Positions 11,122 to 22,789 of a stretch of DNA of 64,000 nucleotides are shown here, piece after piece. Under the pieces are notes generated by a model that was not told the origin of the DNA, did not search any database, and saw only the letters and a list, made by a program, of their open reading frames with translations. The position numbers were made by a program, and so were the translations under genes. Position 1 is the stretch's first letter; every line of letters begins with the position of its first letter. The stretch spans positions 87,387,438 to 87,451,437 of the forward strand of contig NC_063162.1 of the NCBI RefSeq assembly GCF_023159225.1, read 5' to 3'. This DNA is from Perognathus longimembris pacificus. Its lineage: Eukaryota > Chordata > Mammalia > Rodentia > Heteromyidae.

Positions 11122-11545
11122 AATGTTCATTGGTCAATCAGCAAATTTTCTTGAGCACAAACATGTAGATATAGCGTCTTCTCATGGGATGTATTGCCAG
11201 GTTACAGCATCTGCTTTAAATCATTCTCTTCTTTTTAATTCTAGGAGTGCAAATTATTTGGCCACTGCAACTAATTATATGTACAGTGATGGACCATGAC
11301 AAGTTAGGCTCAATAGCTTGTAGACAGCCTTAGTATTGAGAAAGATGTTGGAGACAAAAGTCCTAGAATGTAAGAGCTAGAAGGATAGGAACTGTTGGTT
11401 CATGGCTAAAATGCTTCAAAATCTTTAAATAAATCCTGAAGTCTTTATGTTTAAGGAAGGGATGTGATCATCACTGAATCAATATTTCTCTGGTGTTTTC
11501 TGTGTCAAGAACTATGCTAAAAGTACTTCTTAAAGTAGCTGATGA

Positions 11546-11655
11546 AGTTGGGCTCTGGTGGAGCATGCCTATAAACCTAGCTACTCAGAAGTGTGAGGTC
11601 CAAAGATTGCACTTCAATGCCAGCCTGGGAAAAATAAGCTTAAAAAATGCCTCCC
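11546..11655 (+). mobile_element. B1-type SINE, plus
   Basis: GGGCTCTGGTGGAGCATGCC...TAGCTACTCAGAAGTGTGAGG...CCAGCCTGGGAAAAATAAGC, with no tRNA-like half. Confidence 0.7.
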
Positions 11656-11732
11656 CCAAAGTAAAACTCATTGTATTGTCTTTCTCATTTGCCTTGAATT
11701 GCTGAAAACTCTGACAGGTCTTTAGAAATTAG

Positions 11733-11965
11733 CAGTGTGCCGGTGGCTCATACCTGTCATCCTAGCTACTCAGAAGGCTGAGATCTAAGCATTGTAGTTC
11801 AAAGCCAGCCCACGCAGAAAAGGCCTTGAGACTCTTATCTCCAATTAACCACCAAAAAATCCAGAAGTGGAGCCATGGCTCAAGAGGTAGAGTGCCAGGC
11901 CCCGAATTCAAGCCCTAGGACCAGTACGCGCACGCACACATGCGCGCACATACACACACACACAA
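11733..11965 (+). mobile_element. SINE family B, plus, with CA tail
   Basis: GTGCCGGTGGCTCATACCTG...GAATTCAAGCCCTAGGACC, then (CGCA)n/(CA)n at 11,926-11,964. Confidence 0.92.
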
Positions 11966-12286
11966 CTCAAGGGCACTCTATCCCAGGGATCTCAAACTCT
12001 TTGGATGAAAGATCAGAGTGTCATCTCAGGTACTGCATGCCATCTGGTCTCCTCTATTCTGAGCTTTGCTTCAAGCAGCAGAAACGATAGGGCGTGAGCA
12101 TGTTTGAATTCCAACCAAGGTTTATTTATGAAGCACAGATGGCAGGCAGGACTTGAACTAGGAGCTATAGTTTGCAGATATCTTTTCAATCCCAAAGCAT
12201 GGTCTGTAGCAGCTGTCCATGAATAAAGTATGGAAACTGTCTCAAGTCATTGTCTAAGAAAGTCAGGGTTTCTAGAAAGGAATCCT

Positions 12287-12288
<2 letters not shown>

Positions 12289-12334
<46 letters not shown>
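12289..12334. repeat. (GT)n microsatellite
   Basis: About 23 GT units next to a short minus-strand SINE family B piece at 12,348-12,425. Confidence 0.98.
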
Positions 12335-12340
<6 letters not shown>

Positions 12341-12347
12341 ACACATG

Positions 12348-12425
12348 TGATCCAGTACTAGGGTTTGAATTCAGGATCTCTCCTGGCTAGCTAGGATTAT
12401 TGGTATGAGCCATAAATCCAAACTA
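12348..12425 (-). mobile_element. SINE family B fragment, minus
   Basis: CCAGTACTAGGGTTTGAATTC joined directly to TAGCTAGGATTATTGGTATGA, so the centre of the element is deleted. Confidence 0.75.
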
Positions 12426-12559
12426 CTTAGAATTTAGCAATGAGAGTCTTGACAGAACAAGCACTGTGGCCAGTCTCCCAAAAGTATTGCTTCCCTCCTC
12501 CAGAGAACACAGATGAATATTTGCTATAGCCCTCCATGTTTGACCTCTCTTGACTTTGG

Positions 12560-12960
12560 CATCTGCATTTACACTTCCTGTGGAAATCACCATGGAGAGT
12601 CCCTGGGCCATCTCAATGCCAACACATCCAAGATGGAAATCATCCCTCTCCCTGCCCCCAGCCCACTTCTCTGCTCTTGCTCTCCAAAAATGGCACATCC
12701 TAAAGCTCACAAGAACCAAGAAGTCATCTTAGATGCCTCTCCCTCTTCCCAGGTCCACGGGAGCTACATCCTGCCTGGCTTCCCTGTGCAGCCCAAGCTG
12801 CCCTCCTCGGCTCCTACTGCAGTCCCAGCCTCTTCCTTCTAGACTAATGGCTGCCACCAGTGACTTTCTGAAAATCTGGTCCCCTCTTTAATCTGTTTCT
12901 AATCCTTCTTGGCTCAGAACAGAGCCAAGCAGAGAAATTAGGTTGGAATCCCATTTTTGC
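12560..12960 (+). mobile_element. L2 (LINE2) 3' part, plus
   Basis: AACACATCCAAGATGGAAAT, then GTCATCTTAGATGCCTCTCC and the following C-rich sequence, matches the conserved L2 3' layout (AACATGTCCAAAACTGAACT...GTCATCCTTGACTCCTC) as I recall it. Confidence 0.6.
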
Positions 12961-12964
12961 TGTT

Positions 12965-13040
12965 TGAAGCCTCAATTTCCTCGGTTCTGAATTGGAGCAA
13001 ACTGCTGGTGGTAGTTGTGAGAGAATGAAAGAGACTGTCG
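12965..13040 (+). mobile_element. MIR-like fragment
   Basis: CCTCAATTTCCTCGGTTCTG...GTTGTGAGAGAATGAAAG fits the MIR 3' half. Confidence 0.5.
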
Positions 13041-13362
13041 ATAATTTTTTTTAGTAGTTTCCCCCTTGCTTACCTGTTGCGGGAGTCTGGAGCATCTTCT
13101 GACCACACAGAACATGGCGGGCTCAGAGGCTACAAGGGCTCATGTCCTGGGTTGCTCACGTGTCATTGTGACCCAGCCGCCTCCCCCAGGTCGCAATGGC
13201 TTCCTATGTAAAGTGGGGACAGTTGGGGAGGTTTTAAACAACGGATACAGAGAGTTCTCCATAAACACCAGCAACCAGTGACCCACACAATGGCGTTTTC
13301 CAGATGCTATGTGACTTGTGAGAGTGCAGTAGGTTAATGCAATAGCAAATATGAGAACCTTG

Positions 13363-13365
<3 letters not shown>

Positions 13366-13407
<42 letters not shown>

Positions 13408-13410
13408 CGC
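13366..13410. repeat. (TG)n(CG)n microsatellite
   Basis: Alternating purine/pyrimidine throughout, at the 3' tail of the SINE that starts at 13,411. Confidence 0.98.
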
Positions 13411-13612
13411 TGGTACTAGGTCTTGAACTCAAGGCCTTCATACTTGCTCAGCTTCTTTGCTTACTACTGGTTCTCTGGAACCACACTTCTGTCTAGCTTT
13501 TTACTAGTTAATTGGAGGCAGAGTCTCATGAGCCTCTCTGCCTGGGCTGTCTTTGAACCTTCAGCCTCTTCAGTAGCTAAAATTATAGATGTGAGCAGCC
13601 AGCACCCAACCC
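13411..13612 (-). mobile_element. SINE family B, minus
   Basis: TGGTACTAGGTCTTGAACTC...ATTATAGATGTGAGCAGCCAG. Confidence 0.88.
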
Positions 13613-13722
13613 TTGCTGCCTGCTTAAAGCCCAACTTTCATGAGACTTAGGAGAATGCTATTCTTCCTTCCAAAGTGTCTCTTCTCCTCTGGAGTTTGTA
13701 GCTATAGTACATTCCATTAGAA

Positions 13723-13845
13723 GAATTGTTTGGAGATGAGGTCTTACTATGTTGAGATGCTTTTGGTGGGGAGAGGGGAGGTATCACATTAACCTCAAAT
13801 TCATGACCTTCCAGCCTCAGCTTCCTAGGGTGTGCTGCTATGGCC
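13723..13845 (-). mobile_element. B1-type SINE, minus
   Basis: GGAGATGAGGTCTTACTATG...CTCAAATTCATGACCTTCC...CTAGGGTGTGCTGC. Confidence 0.7.
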
Positions 13846-13992
13846 AAATAAAGTGTGTTTTTATGTTAACATATAATAGACATTTTAAATGGATTACCAT
13901 TTTCACAGTTCTCATTTTGAATTTCTAATACAATACATATTAGTAGATATAACTCATACAAATTGAAGCTCCTTGTCTCAATAGTTTATTTT

Positions 13993-14118
13993 GTTTTAGT
14001 TTTGTTTGAGAGACAAGGTCCCACGTGCAGCAAACTTGCCATGTCATTCAAGCTGGTGATCCTCCACCTCTACCTCTGTGGCGCTGGAAGCACAAGTGTG
14101 CTCTGCCACACTTAGCCC
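13993..14118 (-). mobile_element. B1-type SINE, minus
   Basis: GAGAGACAAGGTCCCACGTG...GGTGATCCTCCACCTCTACC...CACAAGTGTGCTCTGCCAC. Confidence 0.75.
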
Positions 14119-14119
14119 T

Positions 14120-15060
14120 CAATAGCTTTTAAGGACACACAAGTGTCTTGAAACCAAATAGTTTAATAAACACAAAACAAAGCTATACAAAACATTTGTG
14201 ATATCTAACTCTCAGTTGTACATAGTATATATAAATGGCTGATTTTAGTGTTGAATGGGAGAGGAAGGCTCACTAAATGGTAGTCCTTAGGCTTGTGTAA
14301 GGTTCTCTGTCGACACTGCCCTAAACCTCCCTCTCAACATTCCTCTCTGGTGACACTCACCCACTGTGCTCACAGATTCCCCACCCCTCGTCCTCGCTGT
14401 TCTGTTGAAAAACGGGTTCTAACCCTTCCTCCTCTCCTTGGGACTCAGCTTGAGCAGCTATTGCTTCTAGAAGGCTATGGCCTTAGACTGTCCACTTTTC
14501 CAACTGTGCAGTGGCCATCTCTACTTCAAAAGGAAGTCATGGAGGTTTTGTTGGAAGGAGTATTTGGTTACTTCATCTGTGAAAGAGCCCTTTCTTCCTG
14601 GCACATCACATTTCTCCATTGCTAGATTTGCAAAGCTGATGAAAGATCACAGGCAAGTATTTTCCAAACTTTCCCTAAATCCCCCTCCAGGTCATTAATG
14701 TATGAATTAAAACACAAAGCTGTTTCCTTGCCCGAGGCAGGGCATAGTGTCAGGGGGATGTCCCAACAAAGTCTGGTGGTGATTGAATGATTCCAAAACA
14801 CACGCACCCCTGAAAAGCACTCTTGTACCAGGCCCTTGTGCTGCCGTGCCATCCTGCGAGGAGAGACTGCTCCACAGAAGGGAGTGCACATGCTCTGTGT
14901 GGATCATACGCCAATGGACGACATCACCTACAATGGACGTTTACAACCCAAGTGTTAGGAAGCGGGTTAAGAAGGATTTCACAGATGCCATGTCTGAGTT
15001 AATTTCAGTGTCTATTGTCTTGTAGGTGATAAAGGCTAATGAGGTTATCCCAAAAGGAGG
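14120..15060. other. intergenic, no recognised element
   Basis: Unique-looking sequence without a supported gene or repeat. Confidence 0.5.
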
Positions 15061-15067
15061 TTAAAAA

Positions 15068-15299
15068 AAATTGGTATGTGCCAGTTCTGGGGCTTGAACT
15101 CAGGGCTTGGGTGCTGTCCCTGAACTTTTGTGCTCAAGGCACTTTACCATGTGAACCATAGCTCCACATATGGCTTTTTGGGTACTGAATTGGAGATGAG
15201 TCTCATGGACTTTCCTGCCTGGACTGGCTTGGAACTGATCCTCAGATCTCAGCCTCTGGAGTAGCTAGAATTATAGGTGTGAGCCACAGGCACCCGACA
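15068..15299 (-). mobile_element. SINE family B, minus
   Basis: GGTATGTGCCAGTTCTGGGG...TTATAGGTGTGAGCCACAGG. Confidence 0.92.
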
Positions 15300-15392
15300 C
15301 TGAAAATGTATTTGACAAACAGTAAAGGACTTCAAACACCCTGCGCCCTTTGTGAGGTCTATGGGAGTCTGCCATGGTCTCAAGGAGCAATA

Positions 15393-15560
15393 GACCTATC
15401 TTTCTTTTCTTTTCCTCTACTTTTTCTTTCTTTTCCTTGCCTTTTTCTTTCCTTTTCTTTTTGTTTCTCTCTCTTTCCTTCCATCCTTCCTTCCTTCCTT
15501 CCTTTCTTTTCTTTTTCTTTCCTCCCTCCCTTCCTCCCTTCCTCTCTTTCTTTCTTTCTG
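15393..15560 (+). repeat. polypyrimidine (TTCC/TTTC)n tract
   Basis: About 165 bases almost purely C and T on the plus strand. It abuts a minus-strand B1-type SINE. Confidence 0.95.
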
Positions 15561-15682
15561 ACAGAACGTCACTTAGCTGAGACTGACCTACTATGCAACT
15601 CAGGCTAACTTTGAACTCAAAATCCTCCTACCTCAATCTTCCAAGTGTGGAGATTATAGGCATGCCCTACCACACTTGGCAG
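15561..15682 (-). mobile_element. B1-type SINE, minus
   Basis: GCTGAGACTGACCTACTATG...CAACTCAGGCTAACTTTGAA...GATTATAGGCATGCCC. Confidence 0.8.
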
Positions 15683-15689
15683 ATTTTTT

Positions 15690-16390
15690 TTTAATGACAC
15701 AGTATATGTTCTTAGCACAAAAATCCAAAAATGTTAGTTTGGTTTTATAAATTTAGTTTAAAGGCAAAATAAATTGAGTGAATAGAGCTTCTTAGGATTT
15801 AACCTCATTTGCTAATACCAAGAAATAGCCCTCCTCACATCAAATCCTGGGAAGACATTTGAGCTGAGTTGGTTGTCTAGGCTTAAGTTCTACGAGGACA
15901 CTTCTTAGAAGCACAGAAGTTCAGGTTTGCTGAGTAAGAGTGCTCTAGTTGCTCACTGAATTGCCTACAACATTGGCTGGATCAGGAGCCAATGTGTCCT
16001 CCAAAGCAAGTCTCTCTTCTGAAATCATCAGTCCATGTGGAAAAGCTCCAGAATTTAGAAATTGTATTTCTAAACTATCTTTCCTCCAGTGCTTCTTGCT
16101 CTCTTAAGCAGCAATAAGAGCCTCACTTAGACTCTCAGCATAATTTTTGCCTAGGGCAACAGGCAGACCCAGGCTTTGATGCATCCCTAAGTACATAAGA
16201 GGATCACCCATGTGTACAATTTCTGGCATTTTGGCTGATTGATTAAAAAAAATTGTGTATTTTACCATTTTCTTAGGAGTTTGACCTATGGAAAGGGTCC
16301 TATGTAGTCTATTCCATAAGAGCTTCTTTGGAATTTGCATGTTTTCCACGGAGAGCATTTTTGTTCACCTAATTCATCATAAAAGTATAT
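15690..16390. other. intergenic, no recognised element
   Basis: AT-rich, no supported gene. Confidence 0.5.
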
Positions 16391-16399
16391 TGTTGTTGT

Positions 16400-16745
16400 T
16401 ATGGTTTTGATCTTAAGTGCCCCCCAAGGGTCCATATATGAAAGTCTCAGTCCCAGCCCATGGTAACTATTGGATATTGGAAGTGGTGGAGGTGGGGCCT
16501 AGTAGAAGGGAGTTAGATCATTGGAGGCGTGCCCTTGGAAGGGATTTTGACACTGAGACCCTGAGCCCTCCTCGCTCTCTGTTTCCTCTATTAGACACCT
16601 CCACCATGATATTCTGTCTCATCACAGGTCCAAAAGCCTTAGGGTGAAGATACCCTGGAATGTAACCTCTGGAACCTTAAGTCAAAAGAAATCTTTCCTA
16701 CTTTTAAGTTGTTTATCTCAAGTATCTTGTTATGTGGGAAGCTAA
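16400..16745 (+). mobile_element. MaLR-type LTR (solo)
   Basis: Starts TATGGTTTTGATCTTAAGTG and contains GGTGGGGCCTAGTAGAAGG, CATGATATTCTGTCTCATCAC and TCTCAAGTATCTTGTTATG. This is the ERVL-MaLR LTR layout. I see no internal coding region beside it. Confidence 0.75.
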
Positions 16746-16934
16746 AATTTATCTCTAGGAGTAGAGAAAATTTAAATAATTATAAATTTGTGTGGCATAT
16801 AACAAGACAATGAATATGATTATATTTATTGCATCTAGAAATAGAAAAAATGTTAAATTATGAGACGAAAGGAAGTAATAAATGGGGAAACTTTTTTGAG
16901 TACACCAAGGAAACCCTGTTAATAATTTTAGCAA

Positions 16935-17176
16935 CTTTTTTTTTTGGTCAGTCATGGGGCTTGAAATCTGGGCCTGGGCACTGTCCCTGAGCTCCTCAGC
17001 TCAAGGGTAGCACTCTACCACTTTGAGCCACAGCACCACATCCAGTTATTTGGTGGCTAACTGGAGATAAAAGTCTCACAGACTTTCCTGCCCAGACTGG
17101 CTTTGAACCATGATCCTCAGATCTCAGCCTCCTGAATATAGCTAGGATTACAGGCGTGAGCCATTGGTGCCCGGTG
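16935..17176 (-). mobile_element. SINE family B, minus
   Basis: A T tail and GGTCAGTCATGGGGCTTGAA...TACAGGCGTGAGCCATTGG. Confidence 0.92.
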
Positions 17177-17179
17177 TAG

Positions 17180-17980
17180 TGCCTAACTTTTTACGTTAGG
17201 GCATTGTAAGTGTGACTATGGACACACACACATATTTCTAGTCTTGTTGAGAAATCCAACAATATAATCTGCATTCGGTGATTTCAGAAAGTAAACCTCT
17301 TTAAACCAGAAAGTGAGAACATTGATCTAGGAAAGAAGAGAGAAGCCAAATAGATTCCCCTCTGGGTTCCCTCCCATGTTAGTGGGCTTCGTGGTCTAAT
17401 ACAATTTATATCTACTGCAGGAGGTTTTCATTATGGCAATTGTAATTAAGGCACTAACAGTAATTAATTCTCTGGTGAGGTGTTGAAGGCCTGATTCTAA
17501 AATGAAATATGATGTTTCAGAATACAGTGGTGGCGGCAGCAGGGGCTTGACATGGATGCGACATATTGCCACTAAATTGATGCTGAGTGAAGTAGAATGA
17601 TAGATATGGGATAATGTTTAATACTATTCTAACTTGGTGAGTATAAGTAGTAACAGTTTTCATAATAAAATATTAGAACAATAAAAACATAAGAGATAAA
17701 GTTTGACGTGCCCACATCCCCATATTTCCATTTCTGAGACTCCTCTTTTTTTCAGATGTATCCCATCACACCCTATGGACAGATTAAAAAAAAAAAAATT
17801 CTCCCCGGGGCGGGGGGGAAATACATAGAAGCTAAACAATATGATAGGCAAACTATTTCATCTTTCTGAAACTTAGTTTACTAGTTAGTTAGCTGGAGAT
17901 AATCAGCCTGGTTTTAATACAGAGCTTAAAAACGTAAAAAATTATCTAGCAGTATGCTGGCCCCCAATGCTGAGTCATTA
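17180..17980. other. intergenic, no recognised element
   Basis: AT-rich with a short poly(A)/G run near 17,785-17,818. No supported gene. Confidence 0.5.
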
Positions 17981-17983
17981 AGC

Positions 17984-18117
17984 AGGTGTAGAAATGAGGG
18001 CCTGTGATCCCAGGGCTTAGAACACTGGAGTAAGATTATGAGTTTGAGGCCCACCTTTGGAACATAACATGACCCCACTTCACAGAAGAGAAGAAAAGAA
18101 GAGAAGAGGAAAGAAAG
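17984..18117 (+). mobile_element. B1-type SINE, plus, purine tail
   Basis: GGGCCTGTGATCCCAGGGCTT...GAGTTTGAGGCCCACC, followed by (GAAAAGAAGA)n. Confidence 0.75.
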
Positions 18118-18350
18118 GAGCCAGACACTGGTGGCTCACGCAGGTAATCCTAGCTACTCAGGAGGCTGAGATCTGAGAATCATGGTTCAATGTCAGCTGG
18201 GGCAGGAAAGTCTCTGAGACTCTTATCTCCAATTAACCACCAGAAAACTGGAAATGGAACTGTGGCTCAAATTGGTAGACTGCTGGTCATGATAGCCTTG
18301 AGCAAAAGAGCTCAGAGACAGCACCCAGGATCCGAGCTTAAGCCCCATAA
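18118..18350 (+). mobile_element. SINE family B, plus
   Basis: GGAGCCAGACACTGGTGGCTC...GAGCTTAAGCCCCATAACC. It is followed by a long purine tract. Confidence 0.9.
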
Positions 18351-18353
18351 CCG

Positions 18354-18500
18354 AAGAGAAGAAGAACTGAAGAGAAGAAGAAAAAAAGAAAGAAAGAAAA
18401 AGGAGGAAGGAAAGGAAGAAAGAAGGGAGGAAATAAGAGAGGAAGGAAGAAAGAGAGGGAGGTAGGGAAAAGAAAAGAAAAAAAGAAGTGAAAGAATAAG
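18354..18500 (+). repeat. polypurine (GAAA/GGAA)n tract
   Basis: About 145 bases almost purely A and G on the plus strand, grown at a SINE tail. Confidence 0.95.
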
Positions 18501-19170
18501 ATAATAGCTTGTCTTCTGGGCAGAGTGAGCTGGACAGGAGATGACTTTGAGAGAATCACTGCCTTGGTGCAGCCAGGGTGGAGCTACGGAAGGGGTGGAG
18601 GATGGAGCATGAGCAGGGCTGCAAGTTCCTCATAATTCTGAGTGTTACTGATATAAAACTCTCAGAAAAAGACTCTCTCCTGAAGACTGAACGATGATTT
18701 GCTTATAACCTTACCTCACACACTTTCAACAGAGATTCACCCATTTGGAGACATATATTTATGCAGCCCAAGAAAATTGAAGAAAAAAGAGATTAGAAAC
18801 CATGAAGAAAAAGCAAAGAGATGGTTACTCTAGGAACAAGGGAAGATGAGATTGCTGCACGGTCTCCTCAGTCAGGAGTTGGCGAGAAGCATAACAGCAA
18901 CTGAGAATGAAAGCCCTATGAGCTCTTCCATGGAGTATGGTTGCCCCTCCTTCTCCATGGCACTGGTTCTAGGACCTCCACCTATACCAAAATCCAAGGA
19001 TGCTCAGGCCCCTTATACAAAATGACAGTATTTCCATATAACCTGTACACTCCCCCATACACCTTAAATCCATCTCTAGATGACTTACAACACTTCAAAA
19101 CATGTGAATGCCTTAACTATGTAAATGATGGTTCCACTGTGTTATTCAGAGCAGAATGACAAGAAAATGT
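18500..19170. other. intergenic, no recognised element
   Basis: No supported gene or named repeat. Confidence 0.5.
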
Positions 19171-19171
19171 A

Positions 19172-19280
19172 GGTGGCCAGGTGCCAGGGGCTCAGGCCTG
19201 TGATTCTAGCTACTCAAGTGGCTGAGATCTAAGGATCAAAATTAGCCCTGGACAAAGCCAAGAGAGCAATTTTTCCCTGT
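19172..19280 (+). mobile_element. SINE family B, 5' part only
   Basis: GGTGCCAGGGGCTCAGGCCTG...CTAAGGATCAAAATTAGCCCTGG (two pieces). The tRNA-like half is absent. Confidence 0.75.
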
Positions 19281-19284
19281 ATAT

Positions 19285-20795
19285 TTTTAGTTCTTGAACT
19301 AAACAAGGTTGGTTAAAGCTATAGATGCAGAACCTGGGCACAAAAAGGGCCAAAGTCTATGTCACCCCTGGCTTAACAAAACCCAAAGGACGATGTCCTC
19401 ACTACCTTATGTGACCTAGAAAGGCTTTTACAAAGGATGCTATTCTGAGAAATTCCAATATGATTAAGGCTATTAGCCTTAAACATTCTTCAGATCTGCC
19501 TGTTCTATCTCAAGTTGAGAGTCTCATAAATCATATAGAAGAAACCACTTACAAATTTGTAAATGGAAGAACAATGTGAATTTCCCACAAGTATGAATAC
19601 AATTTAAATAAATTAGTCATAAACCATATTAAAATGAAGGCCATCGATGTAGATTTATTGTTTTGACTAAAATATGAAGGAATAATAGCGCTATAGCTTA
19701 CGCTACCAAACTTGATTTGTTTTAGTGTGCTTCAGGTACCAGCAGTATAACTTGAGATGTCTAAATGGTAAAGTAGATTTATAACCCAAACGATACCAAT
19801 AGAGACATAAGATTAAACATGCAATTCAGTTATACCTGGGAGTTTATAAGCCTTAACAGAATTGTGTTTAAAAAAATAAGATGATTCAGATTGATAATAA
19901 AAATATAAAAAATAAGATGAAAAATATATTTTATTATTACTGATGAGTTTTCTGGATATGAAAGACAGACTTATTTTGTAGTTGAGTTTTGCCTTTGGCA
20001 TTCCCTTGAGCCTGGAGTGTGCACACCAGGAATGCAGTGTGGGGTTCAAGGGCATGATGCTTGGTAGGAAAGCAGCTCCTTTCATTTGTAATCAGCACTG
20101 CTTGGCCACATCCCCTCAGGTCCGTGGAATGCATGTGTTTCATTGCTGGAAACAATACCAGTCTCTCACAACCAGATTCTTCATTTTTTTAAGACCAAGT
20201 CTCATAGCTTCTTTTATAAATTAAAAATACATTACATCTAAAAGGAGAAGCCATCAGACAGAATCAAAGCATCTAAGTTTCACCAACTTGGGAGTCTAAA
20301 ATTTTTAATGAAATCCATTCATATAAAACCATGTTAGTTGTCTTCTTAAAGAAAACACCAAATAGCAGATAATACACACATGTCTAGAAGCCTGCTACAT
20401 GAGTAGCCAGGAAAGCACTGAAGAGCAAGGCTGCTTTCCCCAGGCGTTAGCAGTGATCCTCAGGGCTGAGGCTTCATGGCTTGTGGGGGCAAAGCCAAAG
20501 ACGTTATTAGATCCTCATCACCAAGCTGGAACTCTTGGTTAAGGACATGAAGATCACGTCCCTGGGAAGTTCTAGTCTTTCTCCCTTCCTATCATGGAGT
20601 CTGAGATCACTAATTTTTCTGGGACATCCTTCAAGGATGCCACATGGTCTGAGCTTTCTAATGACTTTCCCTGTCCCAATATTATTATCTAAGGCTTCTT
20701 AGAAAAAATTGATTTCCTGAACATACCAAAGACAATCCTTACTCAGGAACTCTAAGAATTATAGGAGCTCTGTGCTAGGAAGCAGGGACATAAAC
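19285..20795. other. intergenic, unassigned
   Basis: AT-rich 1.5 kb. I considered a mitochondrial insert or an ERV internal region and could support neither. Confidence 0.4.
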
Positions 20796-20799
20796 CAAA

Positions 20800-21785
20800 A
20801 CATTTTTATTATAGCATAATTACCCATCTGTTCTTCGGTGTTTTCTATTGTCCTCCATTAGAGTCTTTAGCATATTAATCATAGCTATTTTAAATACCTG
20901 ATCTGAAAACTCTAACATCCCTGCCAGTGCCTGACACTGAGGCAGATTAAAGGGAAAGAATACTGAAACCAACTCCTTCTCCTAATCAGGCCTTAGGAGA
21001 CACCCATAAGTCCTATCTCCTCCTTAGTACCTGCCAGGGTATTCCTTGTGAGGGTGGGGGTGGGTAATTAGTGGTTCCTAGGGGCAGAGAAAACTCTAGA
21101 TATTTCTCTCAAGACTGTACACCTGTGCAGTGGAACTTCTTATGTCCATAGCCTGACCTTTGCCCAACAAACTCCTATTTAAGACCTCATGCTTATGTAT
21201 TGCCTCTCATACAGATACATAAAACCATGGGATCCCAGCCTTTGCACATGCTCAGGTCCCTCCCCCGCAATCTGCCAAATTGTAGTTCCTCATTTTTCTA
21301 AGACCAGCCACTAACCATCCATGAACACCTCCCACACCTCCAAATCCTAGAAGCTTGGGATTTTCTTAACCATGTTTTTGCATGGATGGCCTGCTGTTTC
21401 TCTTAACAGTGTACTTTCTTTCTATTACACTCCTTCTTTGCCATTTTACGTGGGTGTGGGGGCCTTCATTCAGTTCTTCTTTGGAAATGCTAAGACTCTG
21501 GGATCTTCATCCCCATGACCATCCACTGGTAACAGAGCTGCTGCTTGCTCTAAGCTTTTATACTTTTTAATATCTTGTAGTTTTGTGTTGTTGTTGTTGC
21601 AAGTTGGGCATGGTAAAAAGATGTGTGCTAAATTGACCTTCAGTGACGTGGGGAGAGGGAAGACTCCTGAAGTCCTATTTACTACTTAGTCTTCTAGTGA
21701 GCTGTGCAATTCACAAGTACCTCTCACTCCCTTCCACATGACAGGGCATGCATGGATCTGATAAAACCTCAATAATCAAGGCTTT
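20800..21785 (-). mobile_element. ancient L1 3' region, minus
   Basis: TAGAGTCTTTAGCATATTAA...CATAGCTATTTTAAATACC...TGTAGTTTTGTGTTGTTG...AAGTTGGGCATGGTAAAAAG matches the reverse complement of old mammalian L1 3' ends as I recall them. Unrelated sequence may be mixed in between. Confidence 0.55.
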
Positions 21786-21811
21786 ATGAAAGTACATTTT
21801 TATGATGAATG

Positions 21812-22040
21812 TTCATTGGGTGCTAGAGGCTCATGCCTGTCTTCCTAGCTACTCAGGAGGCTGAGATCTGAGAATACAGTTAGAAGCCTTCCAGGGAAAA
21901 CATATCCAGGAGACTCTTACCTCTCCAGTCAACTAGTTAAAAAGCCTGAAATGGAAGTGTGGCTCAAGTAGTAGAGTGACAACCTTGAGCCAAAAAGTCA
22001 GGCAAGAACACAAGGCCCTGAGTTCAAGTCACAGTTCTGT
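21812..22040 (+). mobile_element. SINE family B, plus
   Basis: TTGGGTGCTAGAGGCTCATG...GAGTTCAAGTCACAGTTCTG. Confidence 0.9.
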
Positions 22041-22329
22041 CATAAACAGAATGTTCTGTATTTGAAAATGGCTGCTTCTCTTCCCCTGCTGGTACCACAA
22101 GGAAATTTTCTCTGTTAGTCACTGGAAGAACCTGTTTAGAGCTCCAGGAGGTAGAATTCACAGGCGTGGATCTCTGCAGCGGCTGTCTCTGAGACAGTGT
22201 TCTGTGCTGGGATCTCAAGTCTCTAACAGACCTAAAAAGAGTTGTGGATTTTTTTTTTTTTACTTTGTTGAACATTTTACTCATAACCTGCCAATGACCT
22301 TCAAGCTCCTTAGAGAGCACGCTGTAAAA

Positions 22330-22767
22330 AGATGCTTAAAAGTTATACTAAGTGAAGTGAGCCAGACCCAAAGAAACATGGACTCTATGGCCTCCCTTAT
22401 TGGGAATAATTAGTACAGGTTTAGGCAAGCCATAGCAGAGCATCACAAGGCCCAATAGCTATACCCTTAGAAACACATAAGATGATGCTAATTGAAATGA
22501 ACACCATGTTATGGAAACAAGTGATATATCACAGTTGTAACTACTTTCAACGTCTATGTGTATGTGTAGTTTCTATTATTGATAATGTTTTGTATCACCT
22601 TCCTATGTTTGTACCTACACTATCTCTGTAATCTAATCTGAGTATATTGGAAACAGTGTTTACTGGTATTGGAAGTAGGAAATTCAAAGGGAATACCAAA
22701 TTCGAGAGACACAGGGTAAAAAAAGAGAAATAACTACAAAAGCAATACTTGCAAAAAAAAAAAAAAG
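22330..22767 (+). mobile_element. L1 3' end, plus
   Basis: Starts near CTAAGTGAAGTGAGCCAGACC, then ACTGGTATTGGAAGTAGG, GGGAATACCAAATTCGAGAG and GCAATACTTGC followed by A14. It shares its 3' half with the copies at 51-306 and 54,273-54,546 but ends in poly(A) before the G-rich tract. The sequence GATGCTTAAAAG recurs at 22,331 and 22,767, apparently the target duplication. Confidence 0.75.
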
Positions 22768-22789
22768 ATGCTTAAAAGATGCATTTGCT

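Noticed and set aside
16400..16745. Complete endogenous retrovirus
   Set aside because: Only LTR-like sequence is present. There is no adjacent internal coding region or second matching LTR.
19285..19860. Possible mitochondrial insert or ERV internal sequence
   Set aside because: AT-rich text gave a passing resemblance only. No rRNA, tRNA or coding landmark could be supported.
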